This document shows, piece by piece, positions 50,941 to 59,946 of a stretch of DNA of 64,000 nucleotides. This stretch comes from UBA4782 sp034430215 (GTDB taxonomy: Bacteria; Chloroflexota; Anaerolineae; Anaerolineales; Anaerolineaceae), in NCBI GenBank assembly GCA_034430215.1, contig DAOUFE010000027.1, forward strand, positions 61,754-125,753, read 5' to 3'. The notes beneath the pieces are model-generated. The model made no database searches. It was not told the DNA's origin and worked only from the letters and a program-made list of their open reading frames with translations. Position 1 is the stretch's first letter, and every line of letters begins with the position of its first letter. The translations under genes and the position numbers were made by a program.

Positions 50941-52665
50941 TCATGCAAAGATATTTTGCCATTTCTCAATACGTTCCCACCGGTTGGAGGGATCCTTTGG
51001 TAAATTGATGGGTCTGCCGCGTGCATCAATCAGAATACCGCACAAACCACCGGTAAGTTTTAAATTTGCTGTAGTAGTTCTGGAGAATGGATTGATCCAA
51101 GTATTGTGCAGCCCCTGAAGATGAACGACCACATTTTGATTGAAACGGATTGGTAGCACAACTAATGCTCCTTGCTTGACTTCCATTTCTTCTACTTTTC
51201 CAGCTTCATTAGTGATCTTGATATCAAGAATTGGTGTACCTATTGGAGCCCGGCTCACTGGGCAAATAACGGTAGCCAGGTGGTTCAATGCCCCCGAATC
51301 AAATACCTGAACAGGGATTAAGGGATTCAATCTGCCTATGGCACCTAATACGGGTAACAGGCAGTGTGGGTCCTGCAAAACGGTGGTGACACCTGTAGGT
51401 TGCAGCCCATCCAATGCCAGCATCAAACTGATGCCAGGAGAATATCTTGCAGCAAGGGATTTTCCAGTCAACAATACCGGTTCAAAAGTAGTATTTTGAG
51501 TATGCCAGCGATATTGCAAATTTTGCAATAAAGTACGTAATAATACCCGCAGGCAAGCCTGTTCGATGGCGATCTGTTCGCTGCTGATCGCCTGCAATTG
51601 AGGATATATGGTTTTTTGAGCCATACTATCCCGCAGCTTTGTTTTTGTAACGGTTGGTGGAAGCCACTGGCTGATTTCATCAAGCTTGCTTTCGGTCAGT
51701 AGTTTGTCCAAGGTACGTCCCATTCCCATTGCAAGCGTGGTGTCCATCAATCGTTGCTTTCGAACAACAGCCAGCGAAGAATAGCTCGCTCCAATATCTA
51801 CCCCCAAAACCTGTGTGGCATCGCCATTGATAGCCTGAATCATTCGCACCATCCACCCCATTCCCGTAGCACTTTGCACTGGTGCAATACTGGCAGAATT
51901 TACAAGCTCCTCAAGCCCATTCACATGTTGTCTGGCATGATTTCCGATGATCTCTTCAAGTACCAATCTCGCAGGGTCCAGAGATTCAACCTCAGCAGAA
52001 GATCGGATATTGTCTGCTACATTCACAATGCAGTATTTATCCAGCGTATTGGAGACACTCTTGGATAATTGATTATTACCAACATAAAGCACCTGGGGGG
52101 TTTTTTCACCCGATGAGAACTGACAGATCAGATGAGCCAGTTGGGTTAATTTACCGATAGAACGGGTGGCTCCTCCATCCGCTCCGCCCGCTAGCACGAT
52201 CAAATTTGGTTCTTGCTGAAGGATTTCATCAACCTGCCGGTTGATGTTCCTCTTATCATGAAGCGAAATGGTCTCAACTACACGACCGTACATGCCAGCA
52301 ACAAGATGTTGGGCACTTTCAACCGATATTTCATTGATTAAGCCGGTAACAACAACCCGCATTTCAGGTATGGCAGAATAAATGATGACTAAAAAATCAA
52401 AACCGCTGCCATCTAAATTGGCGGGCATCATCATATTTCCCTGTGTATCCACCAGTCGCCGGTCAACAATCTGCTCCAATTGCCGTATCGCAGAAATTGC
52501 GCCTACTCTCACATCATAAAATGGAGCACCATCCGTAGTGGTATCATCCCCCGCACCAATAAAACGATATTGTCCATCAACCACATCGATAAGAATCGCC
52601 CGGGTTGAAAAGCTGCCCACATTCAATGCCAGCACACATGCAGATTCATAGGTTTGGTTTGTCAT
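50941..52665 (-). CDS. MutL/GlmL-family actin-like ATPase
   Basis: A 574-residue protein of the glutamate-mutase accessory (MutL/GlmL) type, an ASKHA-fold ATPase. The first phosphate loop is LNVGSFS (15-20), where the usual Asp is Asn15, and the second is VDIGASYS (D290-G292), complete; LAGGADGG (159-165) may contact the nucleotide. Canonical relatives sit beside glutamate-mutase subunits GlmS/GlmE, but none is here. It is longer than usual GlmL and lies between two membrane-protein genes with only 3-45 bp gaps, so a different job in this operon is likely (inference). No signal peptide is visible. Confidence 0.75.
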   Translation of the reverse strand: MTNQTYESACVLALNVGSFSTRAILIDVVDGQYRFIGAGDDTTTDGAPFYDVRVGAISAIRQLEQIVDRRLVDTQGNMMMPANLDGSGFDFLVIIYSAIPEMRVVVTGLINEISVESAQHLVAGMYGRVVETISLHDKRNINRQVDEILQQEPNLIVLAGGADGGATRSIGKLTQLAHLICQFSSGEKTPQVLYVGNNQLSKSVSNTLDKYCIVNVADNIRSSAEVESLDPARLVLEEIIGNHARQHVNGLEELVNSASIAPVQSATGMGWMVRMIQAINGDATQVLGVDIGASYSSLAVVRKQRLMDTTLAMGMGRTLDKLLTESKLDEISQWLPPTVTKTKLRDSMAQKTIYPQLQAISSEQIAIEQACLRVLLRTLLQNLQYRWHTQNTTFEPVLLTGKSLAARYSPGISLMLALDGLQPTGVTTVLQDPHCLLPVLGAIGRLNPLIPVQVFDSGALNHLATVICPVSRAPIGTPILDIKITNEAGKVEEMEVKQGALVVLPIRFNQNVVVHLQGLHNTWINPFSRTTTANLKLTGGLCGILIDARGRPINLPKDPSNRWERIEKWQNIFA

Positions 52666-52668
52666 CGG

Positions 52669-53328
52669 TTATCCCAAACCTCCAAATGTTTGAATGATAA
52701 AAACCAGCCTGTCAATAAGCGCACTGAGTGCAGTCAATAGCACACCCGCGAACACCGCACCCAGGGTTACCATGATAAAAACCTTTCCAATTACTGATAC
52801 GCCCTGGATGAATTTTGGTCTGTTGGTAGCACCATTTTTCCCCGAACCTGTTCCAAATTGGAAAAATGCAATTGTCGAAACGGTACCCAACAGGATAAAA
52901 ATACCTTCAAACAGCCTGCCAGCATTCCCTGATCCAGCCTGAAATTGTAAAGCAGAAACGGCAGCGCTGCCTTGAGCAACGATGGTGCCAAAAATTGCCC
53001 CGCCAATGATGATCGCAGCACCGGCTCCAGCAATGTATGCCATGGGTATATTTCCCAGTCTTCGCAAACTGGGTGAAAGCTTAAAGACCAACAAAATGCT
53101 GAGAATCGACGGTATCAGAGCCATTATCTTCTCATTCCAAGATCCGAAGATTACCGGCCAGATGATACGTGGTAACAAAACATGATATATGACCATCACC
53201 GCTACATATCCGGCTGCCACTCCGATGAAGATATGAACTGCAAGGCGGAAAAGAGGATTATCTCCAATGAAATAGCTTAAGATCATCAAGGTGAGAAGAA
53301 ACGCAGCCGCTGTCCAGAGAATTTCCAC
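52669..53328 (-). CDS. Multi-pass membrane protein of unknown function
   Basis: A 219-residue protein with about six hydrophobic helices, Gly-rich turns (GAGAAIIIGGAIFGTIVAQG) and a short cytoplasmic loop GSGKNGATNRP. I recognise no family. It ends four bases before the GlmL-like start and follows the zinc-ribbon gene by 24 bp, so it is in the same operon. Its place next to the ATPase suggests the two form a membrane complex (inference). Confidence 0.6.
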   Translation of the reverse strand: MEILWTAAAFLLTLMILSYFIGDNPLFRLAVHIFIGVAAGYVAVMVIYHVLLPRIIWPVIFGSWNEKIMALIPSILSILLVFKLSPSLRRLGNIPMAYIAGAGAAIIIGGAIFGTIVAQGSAAVSALQFQAGSGNAGRLFEGIFILLGTVSTIAFFQFGTGSGKNGATNRPKFIQGVSVIGKVFIMVTLGAVFAGVLLTALSALIDRLVFIIQTFGGLG

Positions 53329-53352
53329 AGAGTATGTCCTATCTGTTTCTTA

Positions 53353-55965
53353 TTAATCCTTACGACCAGATCGTAAGTTTTGGATGCCAAAAATTACCAG
53401 ACCTGCAAAAAATATGATGGCTACCAGACCCGCTGACGCCTGTAGTGCCAGTTCAACATTTGCATTAGATGGATTGGAAGTGATGCGTACATGGTAGCGA
53501 GAACCATCTATCAACCCCATTACCAGACCATCGATTTGCATACTTTCATAATACGGTTCAAGCATGGGCGCTGCCAATGTAGTAGTTGCCATGATCAAAG
53601 GAATATTCCCAAGGCGAGGTTCCACCTGTTCCACCCATGCCCTGCCCGTTTCGCTGCTATCAGTGATAACGATAACCATACTAAAATCATTGATCGATTG
53701 GATATTTACCAGTGCAGGTAATGACCAGGTGGGCACACCATCCATGGCAGCTTTCAACCCATATCGTGCTGCCAATTGTGGATTCTGAACAAATTCCTGC
53801 AAAGAAGCTGTTCCACCCGCCAGATATCCAAGGTTGACCGTTCTGTTTGCGATGAAAAAATCGTGTATCGTTTGATCTGCCATTTCTGGCATTTCTTTCA
53901 AGCTTTCCAGAAGGGTAGTATCTGCCAGAACCGTTCCCGTGGCAGAAGTAGACACAAAAACAAGCTTTGCATTTTTCTTTACCAGATGTTGAATAATACC
54001 CCGTCCTGCATTTGACAATTCTCCACTGTAACCAGGCTCAAAATCGAATGCCACTAGAACGGGTTGGTCTGGCGCAAGGCTATCAATTGCAGTATATGCT
54101 GCTTCTGCAGATTCTGACATAAGTAAGAAACCTGAAGAAGCAGGCTGAGTCATGATGATTGGTACCAGAATGACGATGATCAACAACGCAGCCAATGCTG
54201 GTCTCAACCAATTGAACCCGGCTTTTTTCTTGACAGAACCACCAGTTGTCGGTTCACCCAGTTTATCCAATAATGCAGCAATAATATCTGCACTTTTCTG
54301 TTGTTTATCCGAAATTAATAGTTTTCCTGCCTGTACAGCAGTTTTTCGAATAGTGAGAGCTTGTTCTACCGAAGGCAGAATTTCAGGCAATCCTGCCAAA
54401 GGTCCTGATTGCTGCAGAATACCGGTTTCATAAGATGAAGGTTGCCTGGGCTCTTCTGGCTTCATAGCTTTCAACCAGGTTGGTAATTCAGCAGGCGCAA
54501 TTTCTTCGGATGGCACCGGAATATCACTTACGGATGGAGTCTCTATTTGCTGGGGAATATCCGAGAACCATTCAGGCAGCTCGGGTACTTCAAATGGCGA
54601 TACAGGTTCTTTGGGATTTCTATCAACCGGTTGATATACATCAAAAACTTGTGGTAATGGGGCTTTCTCACTCTCGGGTGGTTCTTGTACTTCGTTCAAC
54701 CAGTCAGGTAATATATTTTCTTCAAAAGGTGGAACAACAGGTGAAGGTTGTTCTTTATTTTCAGGTTGGATAGTTGTCAGCCAATCAGGTAAACCTGATG
54801 TATTTTCTACAGGCGCTTCTTCTTGCTGTTTTCCAGTTGACACTTCATCTGTTACAGATAATTCTTCAAGCGATGCGACTTCAGATGCTTCTTCTTCTTT
54901 GATCTCTGGTATTCCCATATCTTCCGGGATGAACGCGGATAACCCATCACCTTGTTTTTCTTCATTAAAAGGCAAAGGATTTTCTTCTTCGAAACTATTA
55001 TCCTGTTCAGAAGAAACCTCACCTAACGCTTCACTTGAAGCAGCAGAAGTCTCGATGGTTCGGTTAAAATCCTGCAACCAGGATGGCAATTCAGGTTCTT
55101 CTGAGGAGATTGTCGCTGATTCCTCTACTGGACCTACCTGTTGCTGTAAAGCTTTAAACCAATCTGGTTGTTCTTCTGAACGCTCTACAGGGTGTTCCTC
55201 CGGTTGTTCAGGGACATTTTGTTCATCCTCGAAAATATCCCGGATATGCTCAGGTTGCTGGAAGATTTCGAAGGAAGGACTTTCCTGTTCGGAGACTTCC
55301 TCGGGATTCCCGCTTGCGAATGGTGTGGGTTGTTCAGGTTTTTCAGATGAGACAGGTGCCTGCCAGGCTGCCAGATTCTTAAGCCATTCTTCTGCTTCAG
55401 TCTCATCTGGTATTGGAGCTTCTTGTTCTGCATCACCTGCGGTTATTTCTGGAACCTGTTGCGCAGGTAGTTTTTCTTCCTGGGCAGGTTCTTGCAGTCG
55501 GGATAACCAATCCTCTGTGGATTCGGGGGTTTCCCCCTGCGATTCAGGTTCAGAAATAAATTCAGATTGCGGAGGTGTACTTTCTTCTATCGGAATATCC
55601 GAGAGACCTCTCAACCAATCAGGGATGGCATCATCTTCTGCGTATTCCTGCGCTGGTTGTTCCTCCTGTCCATTTTGACCAGGTTTATTGTCTTCTTCCA
55701 TTCGTTGCCGGATACGCAGCAGCCAATCCGGTGTTTCTTCTTCCTCTGGTGTGTTGGCACCAGAAAAGGTGTCTTCAGGTAAAGGAGTTCTTTCTTCGTT
55801 TCCGCTACTATCAGAACGCAGTGAACTCAACCAATCATTGTCATTCGCTGGTTTGGAAGGTGATTCAGATATGTTGAAAGGTCTTAATGCTGCGCTGCAA
55901 AAACTACATCTTTCAGCAGAAGAAGCATTTTCCTTTCCACACATTGGGCAGCGAATAGTATCCAT
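53353..55965 (-). CDS. Zinc-ribbon protein with eleven Trp-motif repeats and a membrane-anchored outer domain
   Basis: An 870-residue protein. The N-terminus has a zinc ribbon with C6, C9, C20, C23. Residues 40-500 are acidic, Pro-rich and disordered, with eleven D/E/T/S-W-L/F motifs (Trp at 45, 81, 117, 153, 194, 269, 296, 395, 422, 466, 497). A membrane helix lies at about 586-606, then a 240-residue domain with mixed alpha/beta pattern and a second helix near the C-terminus. I start at ATG 55965; GTG 55977 is possible. The repeated motifs look like docking sites for a partner on the cytoplasmic side. The overall family is not known to me. Confidence 0.7.
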   Translation of the reverse strand: MDTIRCPMCGKENASSAERCSFCSAALRPFNISESPSKPANDNDWLSSLRSDSSGNEERTPLPEDTFSGANTPEEEETPDWLLRIRQRMEEDNKPGQNGQEEQPAQEYAEDDAIPDWLRGLSDIPIEESTPPQSEFISEPESQGETPESTEDWLSRLQEPAQEEKLPAQQVPEITAGDAEQEAPIPDETEAEEWLKNLAAWQAPVSSEKPEQPTPFASGNPEEVSEQESPSFEIFQQPEHIRDIFEDEQNVPEQPEEHPVERSEEQPDWFKALQQQVGPVEESATISSEEPELPSWLQDFNRTIETSAASSEALGEVSSEQDNSFEEENPLPFNEEKQGDGLSAFIPEDMGIPEIKEEEASEVASLEELSVTDEVSTGKQQEEAPVENTSGLPDWLTTIQPENKEQPSPVVPPFEENILPDWLNEVQEPPESEKAPLPQVFDVYQPVDRNPKEPVSPFEVPELPEWFSDIPQQIETPSVSDIPVPSEEIAPAELPTWLKAMKPEEPRQPSSYETGILQQSGPLAGLPEILPSVEQALTIRKTAVQAGKLLISDKQQKSADIIAALLDKLGEPTTGGSVKKKAGFNWLRPALAALLIIVILVPIIMTQPASSGFLLMSESAEAAYTAIDSLAPDQPVLVAFDFEPGYSGELSNAGRGIIQHLVKKNAKLVFVSTSATGTVLADTTLLESLKEMPEMADQTIHDFFIANRTVNLGYLAGGTASLQEFVQNPQLAARYGLKAAMDGVPTWSLPALVNIQSINDFSMVIVITDSSETGRAWVEQVEPRLGNIPLIMATTTLAAPMLEPYYESMQIDGLVMGLIDGSRYHVRITSNPSNANVELALQASAGLVAIIFFAGLVIFGIQNLRSGRKD

Positions 55966-55969
55966 ACAC

Positions 55970-56581
55970 TCATCCACTATACGGGCGTTCAGCCCCGAAA
56001 ATTATCTTTAATCCAGTAACCAGACTTCCCAAAGCCACACCGATCAAAATTCCACGACCACCTGCAATGGGTAAACGATGAAGGAATCCAACCAGACCAT
56101 CGTTTATGCCATCATTGGTAAAGATGATCCCGCTGCCTATCAGCAAATAAAGAATAGCGCTTACCAGAAATACTACCGACATCCATCCTTTTTTCTGCTT
56201 GATCAACCGGAAACCCGCCATGATCAGAACCACTGATACCACTGCCAACAGGCTGGTTTCTATGGGCACTTGAATCGAAGTGATCACTTTTTGAAATCCA
56301 GAGCTTGCTGGTGTTAAAACTAATCCAGCCACCAGCGTGATAAGAAAAGTAAAGATCAATACAGGGCTATAAAAATTCTTTTGCTCTTTTGATCGCATAC
56401 TTCGCCACTGATTCTTAATAAGGTACACAATCCCAATCAGGGTAGCCACCCCAATCAGACTTACTGCCCAACCCAGCAGCGTAATGCGGATGGATTCTAA
56501 AAATGGAATTGGAAAGAAATATCCTGAAAGGATAATTAATCCAATTGCTATTGCTACAGCTACGGCAACAGGTGCTTTCAT
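55970..56581 (-). CDS. Multi-pass membrane protein of unknown function
   Basis: A 203-residue protein with about six hydrophobic segments, from VAVAVAIAIGLIILSGYFF at the start to GVALGSLVTGLKIIFG near the end. A loop between helices contains QWRSMRSKEQK. I recognise no family. Its ATG 56581 overlaps the last base of the stop of the upstream gene (TAATG), and its stop lies at the start of the zinc-ribbon gene. This close linkage implies a common function. Confidence 0.6.
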   Translation of the reverse strand: MKAPVAVAVAIAIGLIILSGYFFPIPFLESIRITLLGWAVSLIGVATLIGIVYLIKNQWRSMRSKEQKNFYSPVLIFTFLITLVAGLVLTPASSGFQKVITSIQVPIETSLLAVVSVVLIMAGFRLIKQKKGWMSVVFLVSAILYLLIGSGIIFTNDGINDGLVGFLHRLPIAGGRGILIGVALGSLVTGLKIIFGAERPYSG

Positions 56582-57348
56582 TAAATTCCTATTCCCAAAA
56601 TTGACAATACCAGACGAACAAAGGCTGCTATGACAAGCACGCAAATAACAGTCCACCTTAATACATCTTGCACTTTCAAGCCAGCTCTTTGCACACCACC
56701 AGGCTGAAAATAGGGTGCAACCGCATATACTTCTTCGCCAATCAAACTTTCTTGCGCTGCAGCGTACATGACCGCCTGTCCTGCAAGATCATCACTACCT
56801 GCAACATAAAAACTGTCATTCTTCTCTGCAGCATCCAGGATCAAAGCTGCTTCAGGTCCAAAATGACCTAGAAGAACGTTGGTCGAGTTGGCTTTTTCAC
56901 GGATGGGTGCGAGTGTGCCTGCGGCATACGTCCAGGGTGAAACTCCCACCATCTGCCCCTGATTGACATTGAATTGACTCATGGCGTTCGCCTGACGATA
57001 CGTTCCAGAAAGCTCATCCTGCGCAAGGAGAGTAAGCGCCCCATCCCCGCTGGTTACAATAGGCGCTTTATCACCCGATGCAATATGCTGCAAGATCTTT
57101 TCTGATGCATTCAATGCAGATACTGATGCAGCGCTGTTTGGATTCATAAGATTTACCGATCCCAGGGTTATATGAACACGCTTTCCCTGCTCAACAGAAG
57201 AACCAAGTGCTTTCTTAAGTTGAGTGATCGCCGGTAAAGATCGTAATCCGCCCCGAGATTTTTTCTTGCCTGTGATCGAAAAAATCAACAGCATTCCGGC
57301 TGCTACGAGGAATACAAAGAAGCTGATGATAGTATCAAGACTTCCCAA
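56581..57348 (-). CDS. DUF6754-like membrane-anchored protein
   Basis: A 255-residue protein with an N-terminal helix (about 5-24), a central domain, and a C-terminal helix (about 235-255). The central part contains APIVTSGDGALTLLAQDEL and NVLLGHFGPEAALILDA segments and resembles the DUF6754 family from memory, with moderate confidence. The start is TTG 57348, behind AGGAG. It is the first gene of the seven-gene operon. A TATACT box lies at 57388-57383 with TTGAAA 19 bp upstream, a weak promoter candidate. Confidence 0.65.
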   Translation of the reverse strand: MGSLDTIISFFVFLVAAGMLLIFSITGKKKSRGGLRSLPAITQLKKALGSSVEQGKRVHITLGSVNLMNPNSAASVSALNASEKILQHIASGDKAPIVTSGDGALTLLAQDELSGTYRQANAMSQFNVNQGQMVGVSPWTYAAGTLAPIREKANSTNVLLGHFGPEAALILDAAEKNDSFYVAGSDDLAGQAVMYAAAQESLIGEEVYAVAPYFQPGGVQRAGLKVQDVLRWTVICVLVIAAFVRLVLSILGIGI

Positions 57349-57469
57349 AGGTGTCTCCTGAAAGGAATATCTTTAGTAATATAGTATACATGCTTTCAAG
57401 TTGCAAGTTTCAAGCCTTACATGTTCTTTACAACCTTTTAATGCAAGTATAGCACAAGTGATTTTTACT

Positions 57470-58207
57470 CTATTTGACCTTACCCCATAAACGGCTGCCT
57501 TCACCGGTGAGCCAGTATGCATTCAACTTCTCTCGCATGTCCTGTTCATCTTTCCAAAAAGAGCTGATCTGTGATGCATAACACGAAATCGCATCCTGCC
57601 AGTTTCGTAACCCTTCAGCACTGATTGTGGTGCTATATATGACTTTCATCTCTTCTGTCCATTGCCTGATATCAAGATCATATTGGGCAATATACGGGAA
57701 ATCTGCAAAATAATAGAGCGATGGGAAAGATTCTTCCAATAGCATCCGCACCAACCTGTGATCACGATGCCCGCCCATCGTCAGAGGGCTTACAATATTG
57801 ACAGAAGAGGTCAGGTTATTCAGCATTGGCTGCAGCACCTGTTTGGCATCGTTCAACTCCCAATCCTCTGGTGGGATGACCAATTCTATATCACATGTCA
57901 CCACGGGACTGCCATCAGCACGTCTGCGATAAATACAATCATAAAAAGAATAATGGGAAAAAGCAGCACCCAGAACCTTGCAGGCTGCTTTGTCTTCTTC
58001 TTTTCTGATCGCAACGGTTTCGTCTCCAGTGCCCCACCGGTCATGAAGAGCCTGTGCATAGGGAGAAAGATCAGGATAGGGATTCTCTTTTGCACACACT
58101 GTCCATATTTTAACCTGATCGCCTGATTGGATTTGCTGCCAGATCATTCCGCCACAGGATAAAATGGCATCATCAAGGTGTGGTGAAACATAGATCCAGT
58201 CTGCCAT
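57470..58207 (-). CDS. PIG-L family deacetylase (LmbE-like)
   Basis: A 245-residue metal-dependent N-deacetylase of the LmbE/PIG-L fold, acting on GlcNAc-containing substrates or related amides. The metal ligands are in SPHLDDAILSCGG and the GGHRDHRLV segment holds the second His cluster. The start ATG 58207 has GAGGAG seven bases upstream and lies one base after the flippase stop, so both are on one transcript. Its role is probably in surface-glycan or glycoconjugate synthesis, given the flippase. Confidence 0.88.
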   Translation of the reverse strand: MADWIYVSPHLDDAILSCGGMIWQQIQSGDQVKIWTVCAKENPYPDLSPYAQALHDRWGTGDETVAIRKEEDKAACKVLGAAFSHYSFYDCIYRRRADGSPVVTCDIELVIPPEDWELNDAKQVLQPMLNNLTSSVNIVSPLTMGGHRDHRLVRMLLEESFPSLYYFADFPYIAQYDLDIRQWTEEMKVIYSTTISAEGLRNWQDAISCYASQISSFWKDEQDMREKLNAYWLTGEGSRLWGKVK

Positions 58208-58208
58208 A

Positions 58209-59792
58209 TTACAACTCCTCAATATTTGTTGTGATTGCATCAGAAGGTTCAATTTTTATTTCTGGTGGTGGTCCATTTTTCTTTCTATATGGTCGAACCA
58301 GCCAGATAAATCCAGCGAGCGCATACCCGACCAGAGCAGCTCCCCTGACCAGAATGCCGAGGATATTCCAGGTCGGAAAGACCATCGGCAGGAATATTCC
58401 ACCAATGAGAAAAAGCATAAATACTGTGTACTTAAAATAAGGATAAGGAATTTTCTGATATTTCTGGGCAACGACAGCCGAGCTAACCATCAATAATGCA
58501 TATCCGATCAAAGCATTCCAGGCTGCCACATATGCACCATAGGCAGGAACAAACCAGACATTTAAAAGAATATTGACCAGAGCTGAACCACCTGAAAGAA
58601 GTGGGATAATGTTGGTTTTCTTGAAATTAAATAAGGGAGCAGATGCAAAATAATACATCCCCAGGAAGAAATAACCAACCAGCAGTGGCGCTGTATAAAT
58701 CACTCCAGGTTGGTAGCTATCAGGCAGAAAGAGATCGAAAAACTCCGACATGAACAGACTCGCTGCCAAGCAGAGCCCGCCAATACCTGCGATGTATAAT
58801 GAGACAACCCTGATCAGATGCTTCTCAGGATTCTGACCTTTTGCCATCATCTGGTAATAATGAGGAGCCCATGCTTGATTGATGGCTGAGGTTAATACTT
58901 GCATAGCCATACTGATTTGCCGAGAAAAATTATACAGACCAATATCATGCAAATTAGCAAATTGCTGCAGCACAATGCGGTCAGCAGCGCTCAATGCCCA
59001 TGCAGATAAGGTATGTGGCACGATTGGTAAACCGTATTTCAACCCTTCGACAATGTGAGACCAGCACAGTTTTGGAACGAACCATCGCCGCAGCACCAGG
59101 AACAGCACAACAAATGCCATCACACCTGCAGCAATCAAGGTACTGAGCATCTGCCCATACGCACCCTGCTTCAATAGCACAACAAAAATGATGGCAGAAA
59201 TCGTCGTGGTAAGGAAAACGCCCCATTGGACGTACATAAATTCTTTCGCTTTTTGTTCAGCTCGATAAAGGTTTGTGGGAGTCTGTATTACCGAGCGAAA
59301 GAAAGATATCCAGAGCATGAAAACAACAAATGGCAGATACGGAATAGTCTGGTCAGAAAATAAATTCCATAGCGGTTCACCAACCAGGCATAATATGATT
59401 GTCACTGCCAGCGAGAATAATCCTTGAAAAACCAGGATCGAACTGGTATACCGTTTTTGCTCAAGAGGATCATCTAAAAAATCGTAATAATGACGTGCAA
59501 TCGAACTGGGCAATCCCATACTGAGAAGTGTAACCAACACCCCAGTATAGGCAGACATGGTTCCTGTGATGCCATAATCTTCAGGAGTGAGGAAAGCTGC
59601 CCATAATGGAAGCAATAAAAATTCTGCCGCCCGCTGGATGATATTGCCGACGACATAGATGCTGGTATTTTTTAGCAGTTTGTCTCGGGTGAATTTTCGC
59701 CAGAGGTTGGTAAAGCGGTAAAAAATGTTTTGGATGGATGCGCTCAAGTTTAGTCTTTTTTTAAAGAAAGTTAGCAGAATTATACTTGCCAT
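58209..59792 (-). CDS. Polysaccharide flippase (Wzx/MATE-like)
   Basis: A 527-residue protein with about 14 hydrophobic helices. The N-terminal SIYVVGNIIQRAAEFLLLPLW is a strong match to the oligosaccharide-flippase (RfbX/MOP) superfamily that moves lipid-linked sugars across the membrane. Later segments (ALSAADRIVLQQFA and PLLVGYFFLGMYYFAS) fit that fold. I take ATG 59792 as the likely start; an ATG about 110 bases earlier is not clearly supported. It is followed by the PIG-L deacetylase. Confidence 0.85.
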   Translation of the reverse strand: MASIILLTFFKKRLNLSASIQNIFYRFTNLWRKFTRDKLLKNTSIYVVGNIIQRAAEFLLLPLWAAFLTPEDYGITGTMSAYTGVLVTLLSMGLPSSIARHYYDFLDDPLEQKRYTSSILVFQGLFSLAVTIILCLVGEPLWNLFSDQTIPYLPFVVFMLWISFFRSVIQTPTNLYRAEQKAKEFMYVQWGVFLTTTISAIIFVVLLKQGAYGQMLSTLIAAGVMAFVVLFLVLRRWFVPKLCWSHIVEGLKYGLPIVPHTLSAWALSAADRIVLQQFANLHDIGLYNFSRQISMAMQVLTSAINQAWAPHYYQMMAKGQNPEKHLIRVVSLYIAGIGGLCLAASLFMSEFFDLFLPDSYQPGVIYTAPLLVGYFFLGMYYFASAPLFNFKKTNIIPLLSGGSALVNILLNVWFVPAYGAYVAAWNALIGYALLMVSSAVVAQKYQKIPYPYFKYTVFMLFLIGGIFLPMVFPTWNILGILVRGAALVGYALAGFIWLVRPYRKKNGPPPEIKIEPSDAITTNIEEL

Positions 59793-59946
59793 GCAAAAAA
59801 ACTGCAGATAAAAAATGAAAAAAAGGGAATGAGTTGATTTTTCTCCCCTTATAGATCTATATACATTCATATTTGTGTAAATAAACTTCTCCCATTTATT
59901 CAAAGATAAAAGGGAGAAGTATGGTATTTAATCAACAAAGCAAGGT

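Noticed and set aside
54899..55678. A 259-codon open frame on the plus strand, very rich in Ser and Cys.
   Set aside because: It is exactly antisense to the acidic, Pro-rich part of the zinc-ribbon gene; its composition mirrors that low-complexity coding sequence and no ribosome-binding site or family match is seen.
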